Assembly (NCBI GenBank): GCA_013399855.1
Contig: VXAY01003830.1
Span: 1,019,758-1,083,757, forward strand
Direction of reading: 5' to 3'
DNA: 64,000 bases
Source: Oxyruncus cristatus
Taxonomy: Eukaryota; Chordata; Aves; Passeriformes; Cotingidae
The first letter of the stretch is position 1; each line of letters starts with the position of its first letter. Made by a program: the position numbers and the translations under genes. Positions 63,530 to 64,000 of the stretch are shown piece after piece. A model generated the notes under the pieces. It was not told the DNA's origin, ran no database searches, and saw only the letters and a program-made list of their open reading frames with translations.

Positions 63530-64000
63530 CTTCATTCGGGAAATACGGAACGCGGAACCTTCTCGGCGCGCTCGCCGTTCGCCTGCCGGAGCAGACCGCG
63601 GGGAGGCGAGAACGGCTCGTGTAGTAGGAGATGCTGGCAGGGCCGAGGCGTGAGGGGAGCCGGCGGGGCACTGCGGGCTCGTCCCTGCGGCCGGCGGCCG
63701 GGAGGTGGCGGTGGAGCCCGGCAGCGCGGCGGGGAGGTGGCGGTGGGTCGGAGCTGCTCCAGGGCGGCTCAGCCCCGGAAGCCGAGGCGGGCGCAGCCGG
63801 TGCCCGCCCTGCCATGGCTCCGGTACAGCCGGGCCTCCTCAGGACTTTCCGGGGCCGCGCCGGGCCACCTTCTTCCGCTTCCTGCGGCGGCCCGAGGAAG
63901 GTAAGCGCGGCTCGGGACCGGGGGAGCGTCAGCCTCCTGCTTTCGCTGCCGGAGGGGCCGAGCTCCGCGGGGCCGGATTTCTCCGGCGGCACGGCGGGGG
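63530..64000 (+). promoter_or_regulatory. CpG island at right edge, promoter of a plus-strand gene
   Basis: CG-dense sequence with an ETS-type CCGGAAGC (63775-63782) and a 15-bp direct repeat GGGAGGTGGCGGTGG (63700-63714 and 63732-63746), followed by a strong exon/donor structure. It continues past the window. Confidence 0.7.
63814..63900 (+). CDS. Putative first exon of plus-strand gene (OCIAD2 by synteny only)
   Basis: ATG in an excellent context (GCCATGG) opens a 29-codon frame (MAPVQPGLLRTFRGRAG...) to a strong donor GAAG|GTAAGC at 63901. I do not recognise the peptide. It does not resemble the OCIAD2 N-terminus, which I believe starts in a later exon, so this may instead be 5' UTR with an upstream ORF. 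Another frame across the same exon would read TFFRFLRRPEE. The syntenic expectation next to CWH43 is OCIAD2 in the divergent orientation. Confidence 0.35.

Noticed and set aside
63282..63992. 236-codon minus-strand ORF at the right edge
   Set aside because: It runs from the GC-rich island antisense into a CR1 copy, so it is a compositional and repeat artefact.

Overview
This window is vertebrate nuclear DNA, almost certainly from a bird. AT-rich single-copy sequence is punctuated by three CpG islands. The genes are split into short exons with GT-AG introns. The interspersed repeats are mainly CR1 LINE 3' ends plus one long LTR of a type I associate with neoavian genomes. No bacterial, phage, CRISPR or tRNA/rRNA feature is visible. 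The coding reconstructions are read by eye, with ortholog comparisons made from memory of the human proteins.

Layout. From the left edge to about 25.2 kb lies the 5' half of DCUN1D4 on the minus strand. Three coding exons are readable (15580-15650, 14574-14613, 7243-7357). They encode the N-terminal region with a basic nuclear-localisation-like stretch. The PONY/DCN1 domain exons must lie left of the window. Its promoter region is a CpG island interrupted by a 740-base assembly gap (24178-24917), which probably hides the first exon. Five CCAAT boxes lie upstream of the gap and ZNF143/Staf-like motifs lie on its other side. From 25.5 to 32.6 kb is intergenic sequence holding a solo LTR of about 1.1 kb (27049-28148).

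From 33164 to 59291 on the minus strand is a complete CWH43 gene (the PGAP2-interacting protein/Cwh43 family of GPI-anchor lipid remodelling). I could assemble 16 coding exons whose phases all join, giving a 2106-nt CDS (701 codons plus stop) that follows the human protein throughout. A CpG island covers exon 1. Between 59.5 and 63.0 kb is intergenic sequence with one unexplained 184-codon ORF. A CR1 copy follows at 63.0-63.5 kb. The right edge (63.5-64.0 kb) is a third CpG island with a probable first exon of a plus-strand gene. By vertebrate synteny this is a candidate for OCIAD2, but its sequence does not prove that.

How it fits together. The order (OCIAD2?)-CWH43-DCUN1D4 matches the conserved block on human chromosome 4 and chicken chromosome 4. 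CWH43 and DCUN1D4 run head-to-tail, and CWH43 is divergent from the right-edge gene. I found no operon-like or obviously novel multi-gene system. The most unusual non-coding items are a 27-bp near-perfect hairpin in CWH43 intron 2, the very long homopolymer next to the CWH43 exon 2 acceptor, and the motif-dense DCUN1D4 promoter.
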